Source of the DNA: Flavobacteriales bacterium UBA6051
GTDB lineage: Bacteria; Bacteroidota; Bacteroidia; Flavobacteriales_D; Crocinitomicaceae
Direction of reading: 5' to 3'
Length of the DNA: 64,000 bases
Assembly: GCA_002427735.1 (NCBI GenBank)
Contig: DIYP01000005.1
Coordinates: forward strand, 124,001 to 188,000
This document shows, piece after piece, positions 16,408-23,995 of the stretch. Below the pieces are notes generated by a model, which did not search any database, was not told the origin of the DNA, and was given only the letters and a program-made list of their open reading frames with translations. Made by a program: the position numbers and the translations under genes. Every line of letters starts with the position of its first letter. Position 1 is the stretch's first letter.

Positions 16408-17442
16408 TTAAAACTCAGCCGTAAGTTCACCACGTAAATTGGTTACCAATAAACGTTTTGCTTCTTGACCTGTATATTCTCCAAGTACAACCATCATTTT
16501 TGTCAAAGCTGCTTCGGCAGTCATATCCGCACCGCTGATTACGCCAATTTCATTGAATAAGGAACTTGATTTATACAGCCCCTGCTTAACTGAACCTGAG
16601 CTACATTGCGTTATGTTCAGTACAATCCCGTCAGTGCTGATAAATTTTTCAAGGTAGCTTCTCAATTCTTTTGAAGAAGGGGCATTCCCCGCTCCAAATG
16701 TTTCGAGGACAACACCATCCACTTTTTCGCGATCAAAAACTCCTTCATAAAGCGCCATTTGCATACCAGGAAACAACTTTAAATGGGCTATTCTGGTATT
16801 CAATTTTGATTTCAAACTTAATTCATCTTGCTCCGAGCGCAGCATACGATCCACATTGTATTTTATCCCAACCCCTGCTATTGCAAGTTCTTGGAAGTTT
16901 GGAGATCTAAATGCCTCAAAATGTTCTGCAGAATCTTTCATGCTTCTGTTACCACGAAAGAGCTTATATTCAAAATAAACCGCGACCTCCTGAACAATTG
17001 GTTCTCCCATATGATCTTGTGCAGCTGCGATTTCTATTGCTGTAATTAAGTTTTCCTTGCCATCTGTTCTGATGATTCCTATCGGCAACTGAGAACCTGT
17101 TAAAATGATCGGCTTTTTTAATCCTTCCAACATAAAACTCAACGCCGACGCCGTATACGCCATTGTATCTGAACCATGCAGTACAACGAATCCATCGTAT
17201 TGTAAATAATTTTCAAAGATCGTTTCCGCAATTTCTTTCCAGTCCCGAACGCTCATTTCTGAGGAATCGATTGGTTCTTCAAAACTGGTTGTCTCTAGAT
17301 CGATATTGAGCCGTTTCAACTCTGGAACGTGATCATAGATGTGATTAAAATCTACGTTCGTAAGCTGAGCTGTCTCAGTATCTTCGATCATTCCAATCGT
17401 ACCTCCCGTATAGATGATCAGTACTTTAGGTCTTGCTTCCAT
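16408..17442 (-). CDS. ansA: Cytoplasmic type I L-asparaginase
   Basis: A 344-residue enzyme that hydrolyses asparagine to aspartate and ammonia. The first catalytic Thr is in YTGGTIGM and the second in VLHGSDTMAYTASALSFML; GSQLPIG follows. There is no signal peptide, which fits the AnsA (cytoplasmic) type. An in-frame TTG lies one codon earlier, but ATG at 17442 gives the natural start MEARPK. It is the last gene of the galE, outer-membrane-like, tatD, ansA series. Confidence 0.93.
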   Translation of the reverse strand: MEARPKVLIIYTGGTIGMIEDTETAQLTNVDFNHIYDHVPELKRLNIDLETTSFEEPIDSSEMSVRDWKEIAETIFENYLQYDGFVVLHGSDTMAYTASALSFMLEGLKKPIILTGSQLPIGIIRTDGKENLITAIEIAAAQDHMGEPIVQEVAVYFEYKLFRGNRSMKDSAEHFEAFRSPNFQELAIAGVGIKYNVDRMLRSEQDELSLKSKLNTRIAHLKLFPGMQMALYEGVFDREKVDGVVLETFGAGNAPSSKELRSYLEKFISTDGIVLNITQCSSGSVKQGLYKSSSLFNEIGVISGADMTAEAALTKMMVVLGEYTGQEAKRLLVTNLRGELTAEF

Positions 17443-17515
17443 CAATTATACGTATCTAATTCTTGTTTTCAGTGACACTTGATTAACAGTTGACTCATTG
17501 GTAACAACCATTGAT

Positions 17516-18289
17516 TTAAGTGCCCATTTTAAATAATTCCTTTGCGTTAATCGTTGTTTGCTCCTCAATCTCAAACAATGGACGCTCATAAATATCGGCT
17601 AATTTCTCTGCAACATGCAATAAATAGGAGCTTTCATTGCGTTTTCCTCGATGTGGTGTCGGCGACAAGTACGGAGCATCTGTTTCCAAAACGATTGCTT
17701 CCAATGGAACATTGACCAATGAACGATGAAGTTTTGCACTCTTGTACGTCAGCACTCCTCCCAATCCTAATTTAAAACCTCCATAATCGAGTATTTTAGC
17801 CGCATCTTCTGTCGTCCCAGTAAAACAATGGAAAACCCCTGTCAAGGAATCATCATTGAGTTCATCTAGTACCTCATATATTTCTTGAAATGCCTCTCTG
17901 GCGTGAATTGCGATGGGTAAATTCAACTCTTTGGCCCATTGAACCTGCATGCGAAAGACTTCTCGTTGAGCCTCAATAAATGTTTTATCCCAGTACAAGT
18001 CCATCCCAATCTCTCCTACAGCGATGTAAGGACGAGAAAAAAGGTGCTGTCGAATCACCTCAATGCGCTCTTCCCAATCTTCTTTCACAGAACCAGGATG
18101 CAGTCCCATCATGGGATGACAATTGGATGGGAAGCGTTCCGAAAGTGCATGCATTGCTTCAATAGTATCGACATCTATATTAGGAAGTAGACATATTTCC
18201 ACCCCACTATCTATGGCGCGACGCACTACTTCTTCTCTATCATCGTTGAATGCCTCAACGAATAAGTGTGTATGCGTATCAATAAACAT
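17516..18289 (-). CDS. tatD: TatD-family metal-dependent DNase/hydrolase
   Basis: A 257-residue TIM-barrel hydrolase. Metal ligands are visible: FIDTHTHL at the N-terminus, AVGEIGMDLYWD, IAIHAREAF, FHCFTG and LETDAPYLSP. TatD proteins have DNase or exonuclease activity and act in DNA repair or breakdown. It begins 4 bases after the preceding gene stop and precedes ansA by about 70 bases. Confidence 0.94.
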   Translation of the reverse strand: MFIDTHTHLFVEAFNDDREEVVRRAIDSGVEICLLPNIDVDTIEAMHALSERFPSNCHPMMGLHPGSVKEDWEERIEVIRQHLFSRPYIAVGEIGMDLYWDKTFIEAQREVFRMQVQWAKELNLPIAIHAREAFQEIYEVLDELNDDSLTGVFHCFTGTTEDAAKILDYGGFKLGLGGVLTYKSAKLHRSLVNVPLEAIVLETDAPYLSPTPHRGKRNESSYLLHVAEKLADIYERPLFEIEEQTTINAKELFKMGT

Positions 18290-18293
18290 TTGC

Positions 18294-19040
18294 TTAGAAC
18301 AATGAGATGCTTAAGCCCATTTGAAGTCTATTCAACTGAACGCTTTCGCTCTCTTTAAATATTGGATTGAAACTGTAGCTCGCAAAAAGCGCCCAATTGC
18401 GAATACCTATTCGGATATGAGCTGAATAAATCAAATTGCTTTGATCTGGAAAATTGTATTGACGTGTTACCTCGCGACGTCCATTTTGCTTTGTTACTTG
18501 TCTGGAGTATAAATTGGCCTGGTATCCTATTTTACCACCAATGTGAAACTTAAAATGCCGCCAACCATTACTTCTGAATCTGAATTCAATAGGAATAGAG
18601 AAACTATTACCAGCGAGAGCACTTTTAAAGAACAAATCGCTTGTATCTTTTAAAACATACTGCGTAACATTTAAGCTATCGTTGATCAAAAATTTATTGT
18701 TGTGACGAACATTGGTGTATTCATGAGAGATCCCAATTCCAAATGAAGCCTTATCGTTTTTCTTGGTCATTGGGATATCAAACATTAAGTTCGTATTGAC
18801 ACCAGTTGAGGCCCAATGGTTTTCAAATGGTCCTTGATCTCCCAACCAATCGTTATAGGTGAGATCAACAATAAGTCGATCATACTTTTGAGGCTTGTCC
18901 GGTTGTGCGGGACGAAAACCAGAATAAAACCAAAATGCACCAGGACGAAAACGTGAAATGTTATCACCTTCACTATTGTATTGAGCTCCAACCGTGAAAC
19001 TCATCACCGCGATCCAAATCAGTATTGTATACTTAATCAT
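18294..19040 (-). CDS. Predicted outer membrane beta-barrel-like protein
   Basis: A 248-residue exported protein with signal peptide to VGAQ. The mature part has alternating strands rich in aromatic residues and ends in MGLSISLF, a terminal Phe that resembles an outer membrane insertion signal. No named family was recognised. It overlaps the galE stop by 8 bases and is followed closely by tatD, so it belongs to that operon. A small barrel is an inference. Confidence 0.65.
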   Translation of the reverse strand: MIKYTILIWIAVMSFTVGAQYNSEGDNISRFRPGAFWFYSGFRPAQPDKPQKYDRLIVDLTYNDWLGDQGPFENHWASTGVNTNLMFDIPMTKKNDKASFGIGISHEYTNVRHNNKFLINDSLNVTQYVLKDTSDLFFKSALAGNSFSIPIEFRFRSNGWRHFKFHIGGKIGYQANLYSRQVTKQNGRREVTRQYNFPDQSNLIYSAHIRIGIRNWALFASYSFNPIFKESESVQLNRLQMGLSISLF

Positions 19041-20052
19041 GCTTTAATTGTTGCTCCCATCTCCAGGCATCTCGAACCGCATCGGTTACTGTGCGCTTTG
19101 CCGACCAATTGAGTGTTTCCCTGGACTTTTCAACGTTCGCGTAAATCTCTTCAATATCTCCATCTCTCCTTGGTCCAAAACTCCAATTGACTTTCTGACC
19201 AGAAATCTCTTCGAATGTATGAATTATTTCCAATACGCTAGCGCCTTTGCCAGTTCCGATATTTAGTACTTCCACAAAGTCTCCGTCCTGATTGGTAAGC
19301 CATTCCAATCCTTTCACATGCGCTTCGGCAACATCTGATACGTGTATATAATCACGCACGCAAGTTCCATCTTTCGTTGAGTAATCATTCCCGTTTACTT
19401 TAAGTTCTGCAATCTTACCTGTAATCGTTTGCGTAACAACTGGAAATAAATTATTCGGTTTTCCTAATGGCAATTCTCCTATGTGAGCAGAGGAATGAGC
19501 ACCAACGGGATTAAAATATCGCAGATTCAATACTTTCAAGCCTGGATTCGTTTGGATGAAATCCTGAATAATTTGTTCACCAATTTGCTTCGTCGCTCCA
19601 TATGGTGCATTCGCGGGTTGTATTTCAGACTCTTCGTTAACTATACTATTCCCTTTAGGTTCACCGTACACCGTACAAGAAGACGAAAACACAAAGTCAT
19701 TCACACCGAATTCTGCCGCCAATTCTAATGCGTTGATTAATCCCACTAGATTATTGCGATAGTATTTAAGTGGAAATGCTACTGACTCTCCGACTGCCTT
19801 ATATGCTGCGAAATGAATGATTCCGGAAAACTCGAACTCCTCAAAAACTGCCTTAAATGCTGATCGATCACAAATATCAATTTCCTTAACAACAGGTAAT
19901 ATTCCTGTTATTTTTTCAATTCCTTTAATGGATGATTGTAATGCATTTCGAAAGTCATCAACAATGACAGGATGATAGCCGTTTTCGATCAGTTCTACAA
20001 CCGTATGCGAACCAATGTAACCTGCTCCACCAGTAACCAAAATTTTCTTCAT
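19033..20052 (-). CDS. galE: UDP-glucose 4-epimerase
   Basis: A 339-residue NAD-dependent short-chain epimerase that interconverts UDP-glucose and UDP-galactose. GGAGYIGSHT binds NAD, and YGATKQIGE holds the catalytic Tyr and Lys, with SSSCTVYG ahead of it. An ATG nine bases earlier is possible, but MKKILVTGG is the usual GalE start and the earlier ATG lies only a few bases from the -7 box. It is the first gene of a four-gene series and may feed surface polysaccharide synthesis. Confidence 0.95.
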   Translation of the reverse strand: MKKILVTGGAGYIGSHTVVELIENGYHPVIVDDFRNALQSSIKGIEKITGILPVVKEIDICDRSAFKAVFEEFEFSGIIHFAAYKAVGESVAFPLKYYRNNLVGLINALELAAEFGVNDFVFSSSCTVYGEPKGNSIVNEESEIQPANAPYGATKQIGEQIIQDFIQTNPGLKVLNLRYFNPVGAHSSAHIGELPLGKPNNLFPVVTQTITGKIAELKVNGNDYSTKDGTCVRDYIHVSDVAEAHVKGLEWLTNQDGDFVEVLNIGTGKGASVLEIIHTFEEISGQKVNWSFGPRRDGDIEEIYANVEKSRETLNWSAKRTVTDAVRDAWRWEQQLKHD

Positions 20053-20066
20053 ACCCTGCATTGCTT

Positions 20067-20074
20067 CAAAGGTA
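20067..20074 (-). promoter_or_regulatory. -7 box of galE operon
   Basis: The minus strand reads TACCTTTG, an exact TAnnTTTG box 15 bases before the chosen galE ATG. A -33 TTG was not found at the usual distance. The position favours the later galE start. Confidence 0.45.
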
Positions 20075-20131
20075 AGAGAATTGGATTAAATTTGACTTTA
20101 ATAAAACAGTATCCTATTAGATAATTCAATA

Positions 20132-20332
20132 ATGACAGAAAGAAAAAAACCAGATTTCAAGCGTCATGCGCTCCCTCCGGTTTCAAAGCGTTATCTTTTT
20201 AGAATTATCTTCTATGTCATTCTGCTCAGCGTCATTGTCTACATAGCACTTTCGACAATCGAAAAGAAAAATGAAAAAGACACAAACGAGGTCCATGAAA
20301 TTGAATTGCTCAACCTAGAGATTGAACAATAA
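20132..20332 (+). CDS. Small single-helix membrane protein, hypothetical
   Basis: A 66-residue protein with a basic N-terminus (MTERKKPDFKRHALPPVSKR), one membrane helix (about 22-42) and an acidic tail. The pattern fits a small bitopic inner membrane protein with its N-terminus inside. It is divergent from galE and is followed at once by a hairpin terminator. No family is recognised; coding character is judged from the charge pattern and clean boundaries. Confidence 0.6.
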   Translation: MTERKKPDFKRHALPPVSKRYLFRIIFYVILLSVIVYIALSTIEKKNEKDTNEVHEIELLNLEIEQ

Positions 20333-20358
20333 AAAAAGGGCCTTCTAAGAAAGCCCTT
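20331..20358. terminator. Bidirectional terminator between convergent genes
   Basis: AAGGGC..TTC and GAA..GCCCTT form a stem with one mismatch and a TAA loop (20336-20358). On the minus strand it is followed by seven T, making it a strong terminator for the lipoprotein gene at 20380; on the plus strand the tail is weaker. Confidence 0.8.
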
Positions 20359-20379
20359 CATATTATGTTTAGCAGAAGA

Positions 20380-20925
20380 CTATACCTTCATACCTTTTAC
20401 AACTCGGTCTTTGCGTTTCGTCTTTTGCAAACGTTTTCTCACAACTTGCAAATATGCTGTTCCGCTTGAACTTGTCGCTGTATACGTTTCATTTCCATAT
20501 TGGATAACGCCACCTGAACGCCCATTATTCCAATCAGCTACCAAATAATACTTTCCAGAGGTTGTTCCAGGACGCTGAGCAAATGTAATCGTCTTTCCTG
20601 CACCCACTTCAAAACGCAAAACAAGCTCACCATTCGGACCGTAATCCTCAAATATACATTTCGTCCCTAGCGGAATAATCACTCTGTTCTGTTCCTTATT
20701 AGATGAGGTAACCAACTTACCGTCAGAATTTGTTCCTTGTGCACCAGATTCTTTATTCTTCTCCATCACAATTGTTGCGGATGTAAAAAACTGCACTTTC
20801 TTTACTTGTTTTTCAGACTCCAGCCCAAACTCATCACGAATCTGATTTGTATATGGAATTTTTGTACCACAACTCGCCAAAATAACTCCTAAAACCAAAA
20901 ATAATACGTACTTCTTCATGTTCAT
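20380..20925 (-). CDS. Hypothetical lipoprotein
   Basis: A 181-residue envelope lipoprotein. The signal sequence ends in ILASCG, a good lipobox. The mature part is mostly beta strand with a very basic C-terminus (RKRLQKTKRKDRVVKGMKV). No domain is recognised. An alternative ATG two codons later (20919) would give MKKYVLF. The -7-like box TATATTTG lies upstream. The gene stands alone and ends at a strong terminator. Confidence 0.75.
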   Translation of the reverse strand: MNMKKYVLFLVLGVILASCGTKIPYTNQIRDEFGLESEKQVKKVQFFTSATIVMEKNKESGAQGTNSDGKLVTSSNKEQNRVIIPLGTKCIFEDYGPNGELVLRFEVGAGKTITFAQRPGTTSGKYYLVADWNNGRSGGVIQYGNETYTATSSSGTAYLQVVRKRLQKTKRKDRVVKGMKV

Positions 20926-20984
20926 CTTTTTTCGGAACTACTTGTCCCTGTTTACAATGCGTCAAGCATCTTCTTTTCAGTGCT

Positions 20985-20992
20985 CAAATATA
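20985..20992 (-). promoter_or_regulatory. -7 box of the lipoprotein gene at 20380
   Basis: The minus strand reads TATATTTG, about 60 bases before the start codon. A TTG is found 14 bases further upstream, rather close for a -33 box. Confidence 0.4.
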
Positions 20993-21027
20993 ATGATTGC
21001 TATGTTCAAAAATAATGCCTGACTGAA

Positions 21028-21054
21028 TTGTTTGGCAAATTCCTTCTATTTTTG
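21028..21054 (+). promoter_or_regulatory. Promoter of the MBL hydrolase gene
   Basis: TATTTTTG (21047-21054) matches the -7 box, and TTG at 21028-21030 lies 16 bases upstream as a -33 box. The promoter covers an in-frame TTG at 21028, which argues that translation begins at the ATG at 21070. Confidence 0.55.
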
Positions 21055-21069
21055 ACCAAAATTCTGTTC

Positions 21070-21714
21070 ATGGGGCTTACGATAGAGCGATTTACTTTTA
21101 ACGGATTTCAAGAAAATACAATTGTTGTTGATGATGGTAAGCTATGCGTCATTATAGATCCGGGATGTTACGACAAACATGAACAAGATCAACTTCTCAA
21201 TTACATTGATGAAAAAAACTTGGAAGTAGCTGCCGTTTTGTTGACGCATGCTCACATAGATCATGTTCTTGGCTGCGCATTCTTATTGAGTAAATACAAT
21301 GTTGACTTTTACCTGCATGAAAAAGATCTTCCCACTCTGGAAGCTGTATCTAATTATGCTCATGTATATGGTTTTCCTGCTTATACGCCTCCTCCAACAC
21401 CGAACAAGTTATTAAAAGGTGGGGAAAAATTGACCTTTGGAAGGATTACTTTCGATGTTTTCTTTACTCCCGGTCATGCACCTGGTCATGTCGTTTACTA
21501 CAACGAAGAAATGAAAAGTGTGATCAATGGAGACGTACTGTTTGCGGGAAGTTTTGGTCGTGTAGATCTTCCTGGGGGAGATTTAGAGACACTGAAGCGA
21601 TCTATTTTTGATATCATGTTCAAGTTCCCAGATGAGACCTTGGTATATTGTGGTCATGGAGGAGAGACGACCATTGGACAGGAGAAACTTACAAATTATA
21701 TTCTTCAGTTTTAG
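21070..21714 (+). CDS. MBL-fold metallo-hydrolase (glyoxalase II-like)
   Basis: A 214-residue protein with the zinc-binding order LTHAHIDHVLG, then PGHAPGHVVYY, then NGDVLFAGSFGR and YCGHGGETT. This is the glyoxalase II-like branch of the metallo-beta-lactamase fold, with usual roles in thioester hydrolysis; the substrate is unknown. ATG at 21070 gives MGLTIERF and agrees with the promoter. It is followed after 3 bases by a glycosyltransferase gene. Confidence 0.9.
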   Translation: MGLTIERFTFNGFQENTIVVDDGKLCVIIDPGCYDKHEQDQLLNYIDEKNLEVAAVLLTHAHIDHVLGCAFLLSKYNVDFYLHEKDLPTLEAVSNYAHVYGFPAYTPPPTPNKLLKGGEKLTFGRITFDVFFTPGHAPGHVVYYNEEMKSVINGDVLFAGSFGRVDLPGGDLETLKRSIFDIMFKFPDETLVYCGHGGETTIGQEKLTNYILQF

Positions 21715-21717
21715 CGT

Positions 21718-22845
21718 ATGCGCATAGCTGTTAACACTCGATTCTTGCTTTCTACCAAAATGGAAGGATTTGGGTGGTATACCTACGAAGTGGTGAAGCG
21801 CCTTGTAGAAGAGCACCCCGAGCATGAATTCATTTTTTTCTTTGATCGCAAGTTTGACGAAAAATTTATTTTTGGAGACAACGTTACCCCAGTCGTTTTA
21901 TCACCCCAAGCGCGGCATCCCATTTTATTTCGAATATGGTTTGATTTCTCCGTAAAAAGAGCACTAAAAAAGTACGATGTTGACCTATTCTTCTCTCCTG
22001 ATGGCTTCCTATCGCTTAAGAGTAGTATTCCCCAGGTCAATGTCATTCACGATATCAACTTCGAGCATAACCCGGAGGACTTGCCCAAAAATGCTCGGAA
22101 ATATCTTAAAAAGTATTTTCCAAAATTTGCTCAGAAATCTAAACATATACTTACGGTTTCTGAGTATTCCAAGCAAGATATTTGCAAAACCTATGGTATT
22201 GACGAATCAAAAGTCACGGTTGCATGGAACGGCGCATCAGAGGCCTTTCGACCAATTTCACTCGATGATAAGAAAAAGGCTGAAGCCAAATATGCGGGTG
22301 GTCAGCCGTACCTCTTATTTGTCGGAGCACTTCATCCACGTAAAAATGTCCAAAGGTTAATTGCGGCATTTGAACAAGTTAAAAATGACCACCCCGAACT
22401 GCCATATAAACTTATTATTGCAGGAGAAGAGTTGTTTTCCGGGAGTAAAAAGTCCGTTGCTATTTCAAATGAACTAAGGAAACACATTCATTTTACAGGA
22501 CATCTTAAACTAGAAGAATTGGCCTTTTTAATGGCTGGAGCGACCGTTTTCACTTTTGTCCCATACTTTGAAGGGTTCGGAATTCCGCTTGTAGAAGCCA
22601 TGCGCTGTGGAACCCCCATTCTTTCAGGTGACAAAACTTCTTTACCAGAGGTAGCCGGTGAGGCAGCCCTATATTGTAATCCGTTTGATGTCTCGGATAT
22701 TGCTGAGAAGCTGAAACTCATATGCTCCGATGATGATTTGCGCATCAAACTCAGCGAAAAAGGCCTTGAAAGAAGCAAACTATTTTCTTGGGATTCTTCC
22801 GCTGAAAAAGTTTGGGGGGTCTTGACTTCTATTTTGAAAGATTAA
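21718..22845 (+). CDS. Glycosyltransferase family 4 (GT-B fold)
   Basis: A 375-residue cytoplasmic GT-B enzyme. The C-terminal half carries LFVGALHPRKNVQRLI and the nucleotide-sugar motif FEGFGIPLVEAMRCGTPI followed by SLPEVAGEAALY. It starts 3 bases after the MBL gene, so they are co-transcribed. It should transfer a sugar from a nucleotide sugar to a glycan or lipid; the acceptor is not evident. galE lies nearby but in the other direction. Confidence 0.9.
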   Translation: MRIAVNTRFLLSTKMEGFGWYTYEVVKRLVEEHPEHEFIFFFDRKFDEKFIFGDNVTPVVLSPQARHPILFRIWFDFSVKRALKKYDVDLFFSPDGFLSLKSSIPQVNVIHDINFEHNPEDLPKNARKYLKKYFPKFAQKSKHILTVSEYSKQDICKTYGIDESKVTVAWNGASEAFRPISLDDKKKAEAKYAGGQPYLLFVGALHPRKNVQRLIAAFEQVKNDHPELPYKLIIAGEELFSGSKKSVAISNELRKHIHFTGHLKLEELAFLMAGATVFTFVPYFEGFGIPLVEAMRCGTPILSGDKTSLPEVAGEAALYCNPFDVSDIAEKLKLICSDDDLRIKLSEKGLERSKLFSWDSSAEKVWGVLTSILKD

Positions 22846-22901
22846 TCCAAGGGCGGCAGCTACATCTAACGCCTACATAACTCCAAATAGATTCATTTTT
22901 C

Positions 22902-22909
22902 TAATTTTG
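22902..22909 (+). promoter_or_regulatory. -7 box of the Gly-rich lipoprotein gene
   Basis: TAATTTTG is an exact TAnnTTTG match 17 bases before the ATG at 22927. No clear TTG is placed at -33. Confidence 0.45.
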
Positions 22910-22926
22910 ACGCAAACCCATTCACT

Positions 22927-23943
22927 ATGAAATGTTTTACATTTTTCGTGGCTTCCCTTTTTATTTTGGCAAGTTGCGGATCAGCAAAAAAATTAAAAGT
23001 GAGCGAAATTCGTTCATTGGATTTCGAATACAGCCCAGGTGCTGAGGTTAACTTTGGCTCAACTATCGAAGCCCGCGTTAAGGCTATCATGCATAATGGA
23101 CATGAACTGGACATCACTAATCATCGAAAACTGAACATCGTCTCTAATGGTATTCGGCAATCAGGTAAACGCTTTACAATCACACACAAGCCAACAAGTT
23201 TCAGTGAAAGTTTTTTAACTGTAGGACTTTCAGTGACGGATAAAGAAGAAACCTTTGAAGCACGTGATACGGTTCACATGAATTTTTTAGGAGGCCTAAC
23301 CATTGATGGCTCGGGAAATGCGGGAGCTGATGGTGAAGACCAAAAGGACCGTGGATCTCGCATTCTCTTGAGAGATGGGAAAACAGGTTTCGACGGAACG
23401 ATGGGTGAGCCAGGTTTCAACGGAAACGATTATGAAATTCATATTTGGAAAGAAGGAGAATTGTATTTTTTAAACGTTCAAGACCTTACTTCTGGTAATA
23501 CTTTTAAATACAAAACACGCGCTACAAACACACTTCTTTTTGATGTCTCAGGCGGCCCTGGAGGTGATGGTGGTGACGGTGGCGATGGTGGTGATGGAAA
23601 AGATGGCAGCAAAGACGATGACGGTAAGATGAAACGACCAGGTGATGGTGGGAATGGAGGAAATGGCGGTAATGCTGCCAACGGAGGGAACGGTGGAAAT
23701 ATCCGCATTAAACTCCATCCATCGGCTGCTGCATTGTCAGCGCAACTAAAGTTCAATGTCTCTGCGGGAGAAGCGGGAGAAGGAGGAGAACCAGGAAATG
23801 GTGGTAAGGCTGGAGACGCTTTAGAAGGACAACTTAATGGGAACGATGGTTTAACAGGTTTACCAGGAGGTATTGCCGCATGGGGCATGGAAGGAACTTA
23901 TGCAATTGACCTTTCAGAGTTCGATATCCAATCTTTTAAATAA
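22927..23943 (+). CDS. Lipoprotein with collagen-like glycine-rich repeats
   Basis: A 338-residue envelope lipoprotein (lipobox ILASC, Cys17). Residues about 25-120 look like a beta-sandwich. Three Gly-rich stretches follow: about 128-168 (GFDGTMGEPGFNGND), 208-258 (runs of GGD and GGN triplets) and 280-318. They resemble Gly-X-Y collagen-like or PE-PGRS-like repeats, with beta segments between them. The role could be structural or adhesive at the cell surface, but this is inference. It is followed by a bidirectional terminator. Confidence 0.75.
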   Translation: MKCFTFFVASLFILASCGSAKKLKVSEIRSLDFEYSPGAEVNFGSTIEARVKAIMHNGHELDITNHRKLNIVSNGIRQSGKRFTITHKPTSFSESFLTVGLSVTDKEETFEARDTVHMNFLGGLTIDGSGNAGADGEDQKDRGSRILLRDGKTGFDGTMGEPGFNGNDYEIHIWKEGELYFLNVQDLTSGNTFKYKTRATNTLLFDVSGGPGGDGGDGGDGGDGKDGSKDDDGKMKRPGDGGNGGNGGNAANGGNGGNIRIKLHPSAAALSAQLKFNVSAGEAGEGGEPGNGGKAGDALEGQLNGNDGLTGLPGGIAAWGMEGTYAIDLSEFDIQSFK

Positions 23944-23947
23944 CAAA

Positions 23948-23971
23948 AGGGGTGATCTTTCAACCACCCCT
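23948..23971. terminator. Bidirectional terminator
   Basis: AGGGGTG and CACCCCT pair as a 7-base stem with a 10-base loop between two convergent genes. T-rich tails on either side are short, with TTTTG on the minus strand. Confidence 0.65.
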
Positions 23972-23995
23972 CTTCGTTAACCTATAAATTATTTA

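Noticed and set aside
16176..16424. Open frame across the second flank repeat
   Set aside because: Its translation repeats the false frame of the first copy, spans hairpins and overlaps the ansA 3' end.
20942..21069. TTG at 21028 as the start of the MBL gene
   Set aside because: It overlaps the -33 element; ATG at 21070 fits the promoter and the family start.
23521..23800. Possible CRISPR or tandem DNA repeat
   Set aside because: The repetition is at the level of Gly codons in the lipoprotein; there is no repeat-spacer order.
23478..23888. Pro/Ser-rich frame opposite the Gly-rich lipoprotein
   Set aside because: It is the antisense shadow of GGN/GGD repeats; no start region or promoter supports it.
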